Below, one piece after another: positions 1 to 7,403 of a stretch of 15,490 nt of DNA. A program made the translations under genes and the position numbers. Source of the DNA: Rhodospirillaceae bacterium (lineage in GTDB: Bacteria; Pseudomonadota; Alphaproteobacteria; Rhodospirillales; Rhodospirillaceae). The stretch's first letter is position 1. Every line of letters starts with the position of its first letter. The stretch spans positions 1 through 15,490 of the forward strand of contig JAFGWD010000136.1 of the NCBI GenBank assembly GCA_016937315.1. Direction: 5' to 3'. The notes under the pieces are model-generated. The model worked only from the letters and a program-made list of their open reading frames with translations. It did no database searches and was not told the origin of the DNA.

Positions 1-16
1 GAACTGAGAACAGTTC
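1..16. repeat. Short hairpin GAACTG-AGAA-CAGTTC
   Basis: A perfect 6-bp inverted repeat with a 4-nt loop sits at the very edge of the window and is followed by TTAAT. It could be the tail of a terminator or of a longer palindrome that starts outside the window. No long T tract follows, so a terminator role is only a guess. Confidence 0.35.
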
Positions 17-61
17 TTAATGTGGGGCCGCATAAGGGACGAGTGCAAGGAGGAAGATGCG

Positions 62-80
62 AGGTTTCGTGAAACCTTTT
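62..80 (+). terminator. Possible small rho-independent terminator
   Basis: AGGTTT (62-67), loop CGTG and AAACCT (72-77) form a perfect 6-bp stem that could close to 7 bp with a 2-nt loop. It runs directly into TTTT at 77-80, the arrangement of a weak intrinsic terminator reading rightwards. The rightward gene it would serve lies outside the window. Read leftwards, no T tract follows, so it is not an obvious terminator for bioA. Confidence 0.3.
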
Positions 81-102
81 GTGCGGACGGTGCGGCGTAT
101 TC

Positions 103-127
103 GGCTTGGGGCACGCGGCCCCAAGCC
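103..127. terminator. 10-bp hairpin behind bioA, likely transcript end
   Basis: GGCTTGGGGC (103-112) and GCCCCAAGCC (118-127) pair perfectly over 10 bp with a 5-nt loop. It lies 9 nt past the bioA stop codon and is the strongest hairpin near the end of the biotin operon. On the minus strand no U tract follows; on the plus strand the T-rich stretch TTGCCTTGTTT follows. It may therefore protect the bioA mRNA end, terminate rightward transcription, or do both. Confidence 0.45.
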
Positions 128-136
128 TTGCCTTGT

Positions 137-1456
137 TTACACCGACAGGCTTTTGACTCCACGAGCCATGCTGTCGTAGGCACGGGTCAGTTGCTCATCC
201 GTGATGCAATAGGGGGGCAAGAGGTAGAGGACGTTGCCAAGAGGGCGGATCAGCATGTTCTCCGCCTTGAAAAAGGCTTTGAGTTGCAAGCCAACGGTGG
301 CCCCCAGGCCGTGGTCGTCGTTTGAGGTCTCGATATTGACAGCGGCGATGGTGCCCATGATGCGGGGCTTTTTCACACCGGGGAGCTTGGTCAATTCTGG
401 CAGTGCCGTGCGATGAAAGGCTTCGATTTCGGCCCGGCGTTTGGTACAGGCCGGGTCTAACAGCAGGTTCAGCGAGGCATTGCCCGCTGCACATCCCAGA
501 GGATTTGCGGTGTAGGAGTGGCCATGCAAGAAAGCCTTGGTGGTGTCTTCGGACAGGAAAGCGGCATACATTGCTTCCGTGGTGACGGTGGCGGCCATGG
601 GTAGGAAGCCGCCGGTGATGCCCTTAGACAAGCAGACGAAGTCGGGTTCGATGTGGGTTTTCAAACACGCGAAGAGGTCACCCAAGCGACCAAAACCGGT
701 CATCACTTCGTCGAAAATGATCAAGGCTCCGGCGGCCTGCAAGCGTTCGACCCAGGCACGGAGGAACGCCGGACGGCACATCCGCATGCCGCCCGCACCC
801 TGAACCAGGGGCTCAACAATGGCGGCGACCACGCTGTCTCCATGATCGTTCAGGTAGGCATCCAAGGTGGCTAAGGCCTTGGCCTCTTTTGCGTCTACCG
901 CGTCGTCATCATCCCAAGTCGGGGCGTTGGGCATGGTGTCCACGGAAAACAACATCTCGCCCCAGACATCGAAAATGCCGCAACTGACGCCTGCCGACAT
1001 CGCGCCAACCGTATCGCCGTGATAGGCGCCACTCATGGCGACGAAACGGCTGCGCGTGGTCTGGCCTTGGTTGCGGAAATACTGCACCGCCATTTTCATG
1101 GCGACCTCGACCGCCGTCGATCCATTATCGGAATAGAACATCCGGGTCAGATTCTTGGGCAGCAAGTTGACGATGCCTTCCGCCAAATCGACAGCCGGAG
1201 CGTGGGTGCAGGTGGCAAAAATTACCTGTTCCAGAGTGTGGGCCTGGTTTGCCACGGCGTCGGCGATGGCTGGGTGGGCATGGCCGTGTAGGTTGACCCA
1301 CCACGAGGAAATCATATCCAAAATTTGGTTGCCGTCGGCATCCGTCAGCACCGCGCCTTGGGCCTTGACCACCGGAATCGGTTCTGGCGCAGTCTGCGCT
1401 TGGGTAAAAGGGTGCCAAATATAGCGGCGATCACGTGCCAGCAGGTCCGAGGTCAT
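137..1456 (-). CDS. bioA: Adenosylmethionine-8-amino-7-oxononanoate aminotransferase (DAPA synthase)
   Basis: BioA transfers the amino group of S-adenosylmethionine to KAPA, giving 7,8-diaminopelargonate, the second ring-forming step of biotin synthesis; it is a cytosolic PLP enzyme. The 439-residue protein shows the class III aminotransferase pattern: WHPFTQ near residue 14, substrate-pocket SSWW at 50-53, the PLP phosphate site DNGSTAVE at 110-117, HGDT at 146-149, the cofactor-binding DE pair at 249-250, and the Schiff-base lysine K278 in SKGITGG. Length is normal for BioA. The ATG is preceded by AAGGAG at a 7-nt spacing. It is the last gene of the bioBFHCDA operon, 21 nt behind bioD. I see nothing broken. 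Confidence 0.96.
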   Translation of the reverse strand: MTSDLLARDRRYIWHPFTQAQTAPEPIPVVKAQGAVLTDADGNQILDMISSWWVNLHGHAHPAIADAVANQAHTLEQVIFATCTHAPAVDLAEGIVNLLPKNLTRMFYSDNGSTAVEVAMKMAVQYFRNQGQTTRSRFVAMSGAYHGDTVGAMSAGVSCGIFDVWGEMLFSVDTMPNAPTWDDDDAVDAKEAKALATLDAYLNDHGDSVVAAIVEPLVQGAGGMRMCRPAFLRAWVERLQAAGALIIFDEVMTGFGRLGDLFACLKTHIEPDFVCLSKGITGGFLPMAATVTTEAMYAAFLSEDTTKAFLHGHSYTANPLGCAAGNASLNLLLDPACTKRRAEIEAFHRTALPELTKLPGVKKPRIMGTIAAVNIETSNDDHGLGATVGLQLKAFFKAENMLIRPLGNVLYLLPPYCITDEQLTRAYDSMARGVKSLSV

Positions 1457-1477
1457 GGATGGACTCCTTAGATGTGT

Positions 1478-2206
1478 TCAGTCTCCGAGCAACGATGCAA
1501 ACGCGGACGGAAGGCCGGGAAGAGCGGACGCGGCAGCCAAAAGGCGCGCGGGCGTCGGCTCTGGGGTGAAAGGCAAGGTGCCCAGACAACGCACACCACC
1601 GAAATGTTCAATGGAACGTGGATTATCGGCGCGGATGAAGGCGTCGGCGTTGTTTTGGGGCTGTGTTTCGTTCAGGACCACGCCGAGAATTGGGATGTTG
1701 CGGGATTTCAGGGCTTCCAGAGACAACAGGACATGGTTGATGCTGCCCAATCCGACGCGCCCAACCAAGACCACCGGCAGAGCCAAGGCGGCAAACAGGT
1801 CGATCATCATTTCGTCGGCATTCAAGGGAACCATCAGCCCGCCTGCGCCCTCCACTACGATGGCGTTATGTCGTGCGGCCAGGGCGGTAGCAGCGGCAAC
1901 AATCGCCGCCACAGTCGGTGGGGTGTCTCCGGCCTTGACGGCAAGGTGGGGTGAACATGCGGGTTCGAAACAAAACGGCTGCATGAGGTGGCGTTCGTCT
2001 GGCTGTGGCGTCCGTCCCAACATATCCAGCGTAAAGTCCAGATCGGGGGCATTCCAAATGCCGTCGCGGAATGTTGCGCCGGTTTGGGTTGGTTTCATTG
2101 GCGCGATATCCAGGCCTTGGGACTGCACCCACAGGCTCAACGCGGCGGTGGTCATGGTTTTGCCGACGTCGGTATCGGTTCCAGTGACGACGAATCCGGT
2201 CAGCAT
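1478..2206 (-). CDS. bioD: Dethiobiotin synthetase
   Basis: BioD closes the ureido ring: 7,8-diaminopelargonate plus CO2 plus ATP gives dethiobiotin. The 242-residue protein opens with the family's P-loop GTDTDVGKT (residues 9-17, K16), followed by KPTQTG at 38-43, the counterpart of the substrate-binding KPxxTG motif, and later VVEGAGGLMVPL, the usual second nucleotide/Mg site. It is slightly longer than the E. coli enzyme. The ATG has an AAAGGA ribosome-binding site upstream. It lies 13 nt after bioC and 21 nt before bioA, consistent with one transcript. The function is read from motifs and context, which agree. Confidence 0.95.
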   Translation of the reverse strand: MLTGFVVTGTDTDVGKTMTTAALSLWVQSQGLDIAPMKPTQTGATFRDGIWNAPDLDFTLDMLGRTPQPDERHLMQPFCFEPACSPHLAVKAGDTPPTVAAIVAAATALAARHNAIVVEGAGGLMVPLNADEMMIDLFAALALPVVLVGRVGLGSINHVLLSLEALKSRNIPILGVVLNETQPQNNADAFIRADNPRSIEHFGGVRCLGTLPFTPEPTPARLLAAASALPGLPSAFASLLGD

Positions 2207-2219
2207 AGCAAAAGGTCCT

Positions 2220-2993
2220 TTAACGGTGGGCGATCAGTGTCAGGACGCGATAGGTGGCGGGGACACCTTCGGGCTGTTTGAAGGCAGTCTCGTATGCTGC
2301 GGTCAGGCGGTGGATATCGCGTGGCGGCAGGGGTTTTGTGGTGCCGTGGAAGGTTGCGCCGATTGCCTTGAAGGATTTCAAGACTTCCAGTGCGTTGGGG
2401 TAATGAGCCACAACGGGTTGGGTTTCGACATGAATTGGGATCAGGCCGATGTCGATCATCCAGGTGACGTAGGCGTCTGCCGTTGGATAGTCGAGGGCAG
2501 CCAGGGGACGGCCTAAGGCTGTGTTATGGGCGTCATTCAGTTCGGGTAAAGTACCTGCGACGGGGACGGCAATCGCAAAAATTCCTCCCGGAGACAAGGC
2601 GTGTGCGAAGCGGGCCAAGGTCCCGGGCTTGTCGGCAAACCACTGCATGGCAAAGCTGGACGTGACCAAATCGAAGGCATTGCCTTCGGCGTCGAAGTCC
2701 TCGGCATCACCACACAAAAAGACGTGTGGATGCGGCCAGATGGCGCGGCAGGTGTTGATCATCGCGGGGGCAAGGTCCATGCCAGCGATACGGGCCTGTG
2801 GGAAGCGGTGGGTCAGTTGTCGCGTTAAGACCCCGGTGCCGCAACCAACATCGAAAATGGTCCGTGGCACAAAACCCGGCGGCAAGCTTTCCGCCAAGTG
2901 ACGGGCCGTGGGCAACTGTACCGCCGCGTGGTCTTCGTAGGTGGTGGCGGCGGCGGAAAAGTTGGCAGCGACGGCGGATTTGCAGACGCTCAT
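2220..2993 (-). CDS. bioC: Malonyl-ACP O-methyltransferase
   Basis: BioC methylates the free carboxyl of malonyl-ACP with SAM so that the fatty-acid machinery can extend it to pimeloyl-ACP methyl ester. The 257-residue protein has the BioC-style N-terminus (NFSAAATTYEDHAAVQ, residues 11-26), the SAM-binding motif I DVGCGTG at 48-54 with GMDLAPAMI about 17 residues further on, and LVTSSFAMQW, the BioC-type motif around the methylation site. Its start codon shares one base with the bioH stop (TAATG), so translation of the two is probably coupled. Sitting beside bioH and inside a bio operon makes BioC much more likely than another class I methyltransferase. Confidence 0.93.
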   Translation of the reverse strand: MSVCKSAVAANFSAAATTYEDHAAVQLPTARHLAESLPPGFVPRTIFDVGCGTGVLTRQLTHRFPQARIAGMDLAPAMINTCRAIWPHPHVFLCGDAEDFDAEGNAFDLVTSSFAMQWFADKPGTLARFAHALSPGGIFAIAVPVAGTLPELNDAHNTALGRPLAALDYPTADAYVTWMIDIGLIPIHVETQPVVAHYPNALEVLKSFKAIGATFHGTTKPLPPRDIHRLTAAYETAFKQPEGVPATYRVLTLIAHR

Positions 2994-3736
2994 TAGAATT
3001 CTCCTTTATCCGACAGCTCAAGCAGAGCCGTCAGAACCTCGAAGATCATGCCTGGGTGGGTCAATGGCAAGGCGTGGCTGCCGCCCGCCACCGCCAGTAC
3101 GGAGACATGGGACAATCCGTCATCCAGCTGTTGCGCTGCGTGGGCACCGACGATGTGGTCGTCGTCACCTTGCATCACCACCACAGGGGTCGCGATGCGT
3201 GGCAATTGGCGGCGCAGGTCGGTTTCGGCGAGGGCGGCGAGGCCCGCATCCAGAGTCTTCGCGTCTAATGGTGCGAGAATGGCGGGGATGTCGTCGAAGT
3301 CGAAGCCGGTGCGATCTCCGGCCAAGGCCTCATTCCAAAAGGCGCGGACGATCCCATCGGCGTCACGGCGCAGTCCCTGGCGCATGGCGCGTAGGGCGGC
3401 GGCATCGGTACCCAATCCGGTTTCGTCGGTAAGTAAGCGTACGGGAGTGGCGATGAGCAGCAGGGCGGAGAGGCGTTCTGGTTCGGTGAGCGCGGCCTTG
3501 AGCGCGATTTGTCCGCCCAGGGACCAAGCCACGGCGATGACCGGGGCGTCTGAGGGGTTTCCGGCGGCGGCATTGGCTGTGGCGGCAGCTTCACGCATCG
3601 CTGAGGCAGGGTTGGCCAAGCCTTCCCACCAGTTCAGGTGTGCGGAGGGGAGGTCGGGGGGAAGGGCGGCCCGCACCGCGTCCCAGGCTTTTGGTCCGGT
3701 GGACCAGCCAGAGCAGAACACCACTCCCGTGGTCAT
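2993..3736 (-). CDS. bioH: Pimeloyl-ACP methyl ester carboxylesterase
   Basis: BioH removes the methyl group installed by BioC, releasing pimeloyl-ACP for BioF. The 247-residue alpha/beta-hydrolase has the nucleophile elbow AWSLGG (S72), the acid in GDDDHIV (D193 by alignment) and the catalytic histidine H221 in SHALPLTHP, which resembles the E. coli BioH site. GWS at 10-12 contributes to the oxyanion region. I chose the ATG at 3736 although the frame is open to 3877: the family fold begins exactly here, and the ATG overlaps the bioF stop as ATGA, a classic coupling overlap; the extra upstream residues are Arg-rich and lie antisense-like inside bioF sequence. It overlaps bioC by 1 nt. Confidence 0.92.
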   Translation of the reverse strand: MTTGVVFCSGWSTGPKAWDAVRAALPPDLPSAHLNWWEGLANPASAMREAAATANAAAGNPSDAPVIAVAWSLGGQIALKAALTEPERLSALLLIATPVRLLTDETGLGTDAAALRAMRQGLRRDADGIVRAFWNEALAGDRTGFDFDDIPAILAPLDAKTLDAGLAALAETDLRRQLPRIATPVVVMQGDDDHIVGAHAAQQLDDGLSHVSVLAVAGGSHALPLTHPGMIFEVLTALLELSDKGEF

Positions 3737-4899
3737 GGCAGTATCCCGAGTTCGCGCCCAACGGCGGCGAATGTCTCCGCTGCGGCGGAAAGATCGTTCG
3801 CCTCGTGTGCGCGGGTTACGGTCAGGCGCAGCCGCGCGGTTCCCGGTGGTACCGTTGGAGGCCGGATCGCGCCGCACAGGATGCGCCGTTCCGCCAGACG
3901 TGTGGCGAACTCTTGGGCAACGTGGTTGTCGCCCACCATGATGGGCAAGATGGGCGAGGTCACGGGCGGCATTGGAAATCCGGCATCGACGAGGAGCGTT
4001 TGCATGTGGCGGGCGCGGTCCATTAGGTCGTTGCCAAGGGCTCCTCGGTTTGCGATGAAGAGGTCGAGCGCGGCGTGGGAGGCTGCGATGACCGCAGGCG
4101 GCAGACCGGTGGAATAAATAAAACTACGGGCGCGGTTGATAATCAGGGATGCCAAGGTGTGAGAACAGGCAACAAAACCGCCATAGCTGCCGAATGCTTT
4201 GCCCATACCGCAGGTCAGAACATCGGGTGTAATCTGGAGCTCGGCGCACAGTCCTGCGCTGTTTGGTCCCATGACGCCAATGGCGTGGCTTTCATCAACA
4301 AGAAGGAGGGCGCGGTGGCGGCGTGCTATCGCTGTGATATCGGCCAGAGGGGCCATGTCGCCATCCATGCTGAACACGGAATCGGTGATCACCAGTCGTG
4401 TTTCGCCGTCTTTTGCCGGGTGGCGTGTCAGTAAGTCGTCCAGATGCGCGGTGTCATTATGGCGATAACGGTGCCACTTTACCCCGGCCATTAAGGCACC
4501 GTCGATCAGGCTGGCGTGATTTAGACGGTCGCAAAAGATGGTGGCGTGATCTCCGGCCAGTGCCGGGATCACGCCGAGGTTGGTTAAGAACCCACTCCCG
4601 AATACCAATGCGGCTTCCATTCCCACGAAAGCAGCCAGTGCGGTTTCCAGATCCTCATGAATGGCCAGATGCCCGGAAGTCAGACGCGACCCCGCCGCCG
4701 AGCATCCCAGAGACTGGGTTGCCTGCACGGCGGCATGGATCAACGCGGGATGATGTGCAAGGTCCAGATAATCATTGGACGAGAAGTTTAACCACGTCTC
4801 GCCGTTCAAGCACATCCGCCCACGGTTTTCGGGCAGAACCTTGAGGCTGCGTAACAGTCCGCGCTGCTTCAGGTCTTCCAGAGTCTGATCCGGGGTCAT
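3733..4899 (-). CDS. bioF: 8-amino-7-oxononanoate synthase (KAPA synthase)
   Basis: BioF condenses pimeloyl-ACP with L-alanine, releasing CO2, to give KAPA, the first ring-forming step. The 388-residue PLP enzyme belongs to the alpha-oxoamine synthase family: FSSNDYLDL at 39-47, GSRLTSG at 70-76, the PLP-binding DESHAIGVMG at 202-211 and the Schiff-base lysine K234 in MGKAFGSYGG. Length is usual for BioF. A GAGG ribosome-binding site sits 9 nt before the ATG. It is 11 nt behind bioB and overlaps bioH by 4 nt. 2-amino-3-ketobutyrate CoA ligase is a close relative, but the operon settles the call. Confidence 0.95.
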   Translation of the reverse strand: MTPDQTLEDLKQRGLLRSLKVLPENRGRMCLNGETWLNFSSNDYLDLAHHPALIHAAVQATQSLGCSAAGSRLTSGHLAIHEDLETALAAFVGMEAALVFGSGFLTNLGVIPALAGDHATIFCDRLNHASLIDGALMAGVKWHRYRHNDTAHLDDLLTRHPAKDGETRLVITDSVFSMDGDMAPLADITAIARRHRALLLVDESHAIGVMGPNSAGLCAELQITPDVLTCGMGKAFGSYGGFVACSHTLASLIINRARSFIYSTGLPPAVIAASHAALDLFIANRGALGNDLMDRARHMQTLLVDAGFPMPPVTSPILPIMVGDNHVAQEFATRLAERRILCGAIRPPTVPPGTARLRLTVTRAHEANDLSAAAETFAAVGRELGILP

Positions 4900-4910
4900 C
4901 GCGTGTTTCC

Positions 4911-5921
4911 TCAGGCCACAGCCGTTCCGAGCGAGTCTTCGGACGCCGACTCGACTTCCAATTCGAAGCCGAGGTCCTTGATCATCTCGATGGCTTCATT
5001 TGGGGTCTGTCCGTCGCTGGTCAGGTAGCCTTCGACGAAGATCGAATTCGCCGGGTACATCGACAACGGCTGTAACGACCGCAAGTGATGTTCGCGACCA
5101 CCGGCCACCCGCAAATCCACATCGGGGTGGATGAAACGTGCCAGTGACAGTGCCTTCAAGCATTTGCGCGGCGTGAGGTTGGGCACCATATCGGCGAACG
5201 GCGTGCCCGGTTGTGGGATCAGGAAGTTCAGTGGGATCGACCGGGGTTCGATGGCGCGTAGGGCGTCGAACATGTCGAAAATGTCATCGTCGGTTTCGCC
5301 TTGACCAATGATCCCACCGGAACAGATGTCCAGGCCAGCTTTCTTGGCCGTCATCAGGTTCTTCACACGGTCGGCATAGGTGTGTGAGGTGCAAATGCTG
5401 GTGTAGTACCGTTCACTGGTATTGAGGTTGTGGTTGATGCGGTCCAAGCCCGCGTCCTTCAACTTTTTCGCCTGTTCTAAGCTTAAAAAGCCGATGGACA
5501 AGCAAAGCTCAATGGAGGTTTCCTTTTTAATCGAACGGACCATGTCGGCCAGCGTCTCGATTTCGCGGTTCGTGGGTTGTCCACCAGACAGGGCCATGCA
5601 GTACCGCTTGGCATCCATGGCGGTGGCGCGTTGCGCCTCTTCCATGGCTTTTTCTTTTTTCCACAGAGCGTATCTGTCGATTTCCGCCTTGGAAACCCGG
5701 GATTGCGAACAATAGTGGCAGTCCTCGCCACACAGGCCGCTTTTGATGTTGCTGAGCAATTGGACATGCACGCGGTTGCCGCGATAATGCCGGCGTACTC
5801 GATATGCGGCGGCCAGGATGTCCATGACCTCGGTGTCTGGCGCGGCCAGAATGGCGAGGCCTTGTTCACGCGTGATCGGTTGTTTGGCGATCGCTTGGTT
5901 GGCGATAGCTTGGTAGTCCAT
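4911..5921 (-). CDS. bioB: Biotin synthase (radical SAM), Bacillus-like type
   Basis: BioB inserts sulfur into dethiobiotin to make biotin, using a radical-SAM [4Fe-4S] cluster and a sacrificial [2Fe-2S] cluster. In the 336-residue protein the radical-SAM cysteines are C64, C68 and C71 (CGEDCHYC), and the probable [2Fe-2S] ligands are C108, C140, C200 and R271. The sequence departs from the usual proteobacterial type: it has YCMALSGGQP where that type has FCMGAAW, NHNLNTSE where it has NHNIDTS, and RVAGGRE followed by LQPLSMYPANSIF where it has RLSAGR. These match my memory of Bacillus- and cyanobacterial-type BioB. The start at 5921 is preferred over in-frame ATGs at 5981 and 5999 because only it has a good ribosome-binding site and family-like N-terminus. 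It leads the operon. Confidence 0.95.
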   Translation of the reverse strand: MDYQAIANQAIAKQPITREQGLAILAAPDTEVMDILAAAYRVRRHYRGNRVHVQLLSNIKSGLCGEDCHYCSQSRVSKAEIDRYALWKKEKAMEEAQRATAMDAKRYCMALSGGQPTNREIETLADMVRSIKKETSIELCLSIGFLSLEQAKKLKDAGLDRINHNLNTSERYYTSICTSHTYADRVKNLMTAKKAGLDICSGGIIGQGETDDDIFDMFDALRAIEPRSIPLNFLIPQPGTPFADMVPNLTPRKCLKALSLARFIHPDVDLRVAGGREHHLRSLQPLSMYPANSIFVEGYLTSDGQTPNEAIEMIKDLGFELEVESASEDSLGTAVA

Positions 5922-5928
5922 GGCGGTT

Positions 5929-5935
5929 CCCCTTC
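5929..5935 (-). promoter_or_regulatory. Ribosome-binding site deciding the bioB start
   Basis: On the minus strand GAAGGGG lies 7 nt before the ATG at 5921. The other in-frame ATGs upstream (5981 and 5999) have no purine-rich block at a useful distance, so this site fixes the start of bioB. Confidence 0.6.
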
Positions 5936-6120
5936 CGTCCACTTGAAAATGGAGCGGACGATACCCCTCATGACCACTCATGTCCAGGAGGCAGACCATT
6001 CATTTCAGGCCTTGGAACGCACTTGCCTTGATGCGGCCTGTGGCGCATCCTACTTCGCCGCGCGGTGGGTATCCAGAAGAAGACACCTGGAGAATAGGGG
6101 GCGGTGAGGCTTGGGGGGCT

Positions 6121-6149
6121 TTGCGTGGCAGGACGCATACCCATATATC
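6121..6149 (+). promoter_or_regulatory. Weak sigma70-like promoter candidate for the DUF1285 gene
   Basis: TTGCGT (6121-6126) and TATATC (6144-6149) are 17 nt apart and match 3 and 4 of the 6 consensus bases. They would place transcription start about 45 nt before the ATG at 6199. The spacing is ideal but the hexamers are weak, so this is a candidate only. Confidence 0.25.
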
Positions 6150-6198
6150 GCTTAACAAGGCCTTCACGACGGCAGGGCGCGTAAAAAGGGTCAAGGCG

Positions 6199-6747
6199 AT
6201 GGGCGCGGTGGTTTCGATTTCGGAATCGGGTGAGGCGGACGTGGCGATGCCAAGTGTGGCCCCGCATGTCGCTGGCGCGGGTTTACGCATAGACCGACGT
6301 GGCGTTTGGTCCTACGGCGGTGAGCCCTTTACACGCAAGGAAATGGTCTGTTTGCTGGCGTCGTGTTTGCGCCGGGCGGAAGACGGTGGCTATGAAGTCA
6401 CCTTGCCATGCGATCCCAATCCGTTGCCGGTTGATGTTGAGGATGTCCCGTTTCTTGCCGTGGAAGTGTTTTTGTACGGGACTGGGGAAGCGCAGGTTTT
6501 GAGCTTCCGCACCAATGTCGATCGGATCGTGACGTTGGATGCGGACCACCCCTTGTTTCTGTCCGGTGACCCGGAAACCGGAGAAGCGGTCCCGTATCTG
6601 GTTTTGTCCGAAGGAATTTCGGCGCGTCTATCGCGACCGGTGTATTATGAACTTGCGGCTTTGGGTGAAGTTCGTCAACACGAAGGAAAGGACGTTATCG
6701 GTCTATGGAGCAGTCGGCAGTTCTTTGTTCTCGGCGCAATTGGTTAG
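6199..6747 (+). CDS. DUF1285 family protein
   Basis: This 182-residue protein matches the DUF1285 pattern as I know it: GVWSYGGEPFTRKE near residues 35-48, VEDVPFLAVEVF around 79-90, LSFRTNVDRIVTLDADHPL around 101-119, VPYLVLSEGISARLSRPVYYEL, and a C-terminal IGLWSSRQFFVLG. There is no signal peptide and no membrane segment, so it is probably cytosolic. The biochemical function of the family is unknown to me. The frame stays open to 5980, but I chose the ATG at 6199 because AAGGG lies 8 nt upstream and the extra N-terminus is unlike the family. It overlaps the downstream Nudix gene by 43 nt, so the two are probably co-translated. Confidence 0.82.
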   Translation: MGAVVSISESGEADVAMPSVAPHVAGAGLRIDRRGVWSYGGEPFTRKEMVCLLASCLRRAEDGGYEVTLPCDPNPLPVDVEDVPFLAVEVFLYGTGEAQVLSFRTNVDRIVTLDADHPLFLSGDPETGEAVPYLVLSEGISARLSRPVYYELAALGEVRQHEGKDVIGLWSSRQFFVLGAIG

Positions 6748-7403
6748 CTGAAATTACGGTTTCGGACATCGCAGCGCGTCTGGTGCGTTTGGGAGCCTCG
6801 CCGATTCTTTCCGATCTCGGGATTTCCGATCATCTCAATCACGAAACCGATGTTTTGTCGGTTACGCCGGGTCGTGAGCCGTGGCGTCCGATGGCGGATA
6901 AAACGCATCCCGCCGGAGTTTTGGTTCCTTTGGTTGAACGGGACGAGGGGCTTTCCCTGTTGTTGACCAAGCGAACCGATCATCTGCACCATCATCCAGG
7001 GCAGATTTCTTTCCCCGGTGGGCGTAAGGAAGATGACGATCCGACGCTTACGGCTACGGCATTGCGCGAAACCGAGGAAGAAATTGGTCTTGCCCCAGAA
7101 TCGGTGCGGGTCTTGGGGGTTTTACCGCAGTATGTGACATTGTCTGCGTACGCCATTACGCCAGTCGTGGGTGTGGTTTCGCAGCCATTTTCAGTGCGTC
7201 CCGATCCTTTCGAGGTGGCGGATGTGTTCGAGGTGCCGTTGTCCCACGTCCTCAATCCCGCGCACCATCAACGTCATTTCCGCGAAGAAAACGGAACGCG
7301 GCGTGGATACTATGCCATTCCTTTTGGTGATCGCCTGATCTGGGGGGCGACGGCAGGGATTTTGGTTAATTTCTCGCGTTTGATGGTTGGTGCGGATGGT
7401 TAG
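6705..7403 (+). CDS. Nudix hydrolase, CoA pyrophosphatase type
   Basis: A 232-residue Nudix protein of the NudL/PCD1 group, which splits coenzyme A (often oxidised or acylated CoA) into 3',5'-ADP and phosphopantetheine. The Nudix box runs from GGRKEDDD at 105-112 to RETEEEIGL at 121-129, with the metal-binding glutamates of RETEEE. The box is preceded by LLTKRTDHLHHHPGQISFPGG (86-106), the signature that separates CoA-type members from other Nudix enzymes. The usual first Glu of the general Nudix box is Asp here, as I recall for NudL. It begins inside the DUF1285 gene (43-nt overlap; AAGGAAAGGA 12 nt before the ATG) and ends overlapping the next gene by 8 nt. CoA specificity is inferred from motifs. 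Confidence 0.88.
   Translation: MEQSAVLCSRRNWLAEITVSDIAARLVRLGASPILSDLGISDHLNHETDVLSVTPGREPWRPMADKTHPAGVLVPLVERDEGLSLLLTKRTDHLHHHPGQISFPGGRKEDDDPTLTATALRETEEEIGLAPESVRVLGVLPQYVTLSAYAITPVVGVVSQPFSVRPDPFEVADVFEVPLSHVLNPAHHQRHFREENGTRRGYYAIPFGDRLIWGATAGILVNFSRLMVGADG

Larger units (their letters stand above)
5922..6198. promoter_or_regulatory. Divergent control region between bioB and the DUF1285 gene
   Basis: These 277 nt separate two divergent operons and must hold both promoters. I see a palindrome GATGCG-N8-CGCATC (6030-6049), a direct repeat of CTCATG at 5967-5972 and 5977-5982 (10-nt period, one helical turn) and C-rich minus-strand sequence around 6080-6120. I found no match to the alphaproteobacterial BioR box (TTATCTATAA) and no clear BirA-type operator. 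A bioB promoter could not be placed with confidence. Confidence 0.5.

Noticed and set aside
20..325. A 101-residue plus-strand frame at the left edge
   Set aside because: Most of it lies opposite the end of bioA and it reads through the hairpins at 62-127; no domain or convincing composition.
1455..2516. A 353-residue open frame on the plus strand opposite bioD and bioC
   Set aside because: It covers the complement of two genes with intact catalytic motifs, has low-complexity composition and no recognisable domain.
3048..3941. A 297-residue plus-strand open frame opposite bioH
   Set aside because: Arg/Ala/Ser-rich translation without motifs; the bioH triad and its overlaps with bioF and bioC make the minus strand the coding one.
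5922..6198. A riboswitch (for example cobalamin type) upstream of bioB
   Set aside because: The C-rich minus-strand stretch drew attention, but I could not find the conserved box sequences or a consistent multi-stem fold.
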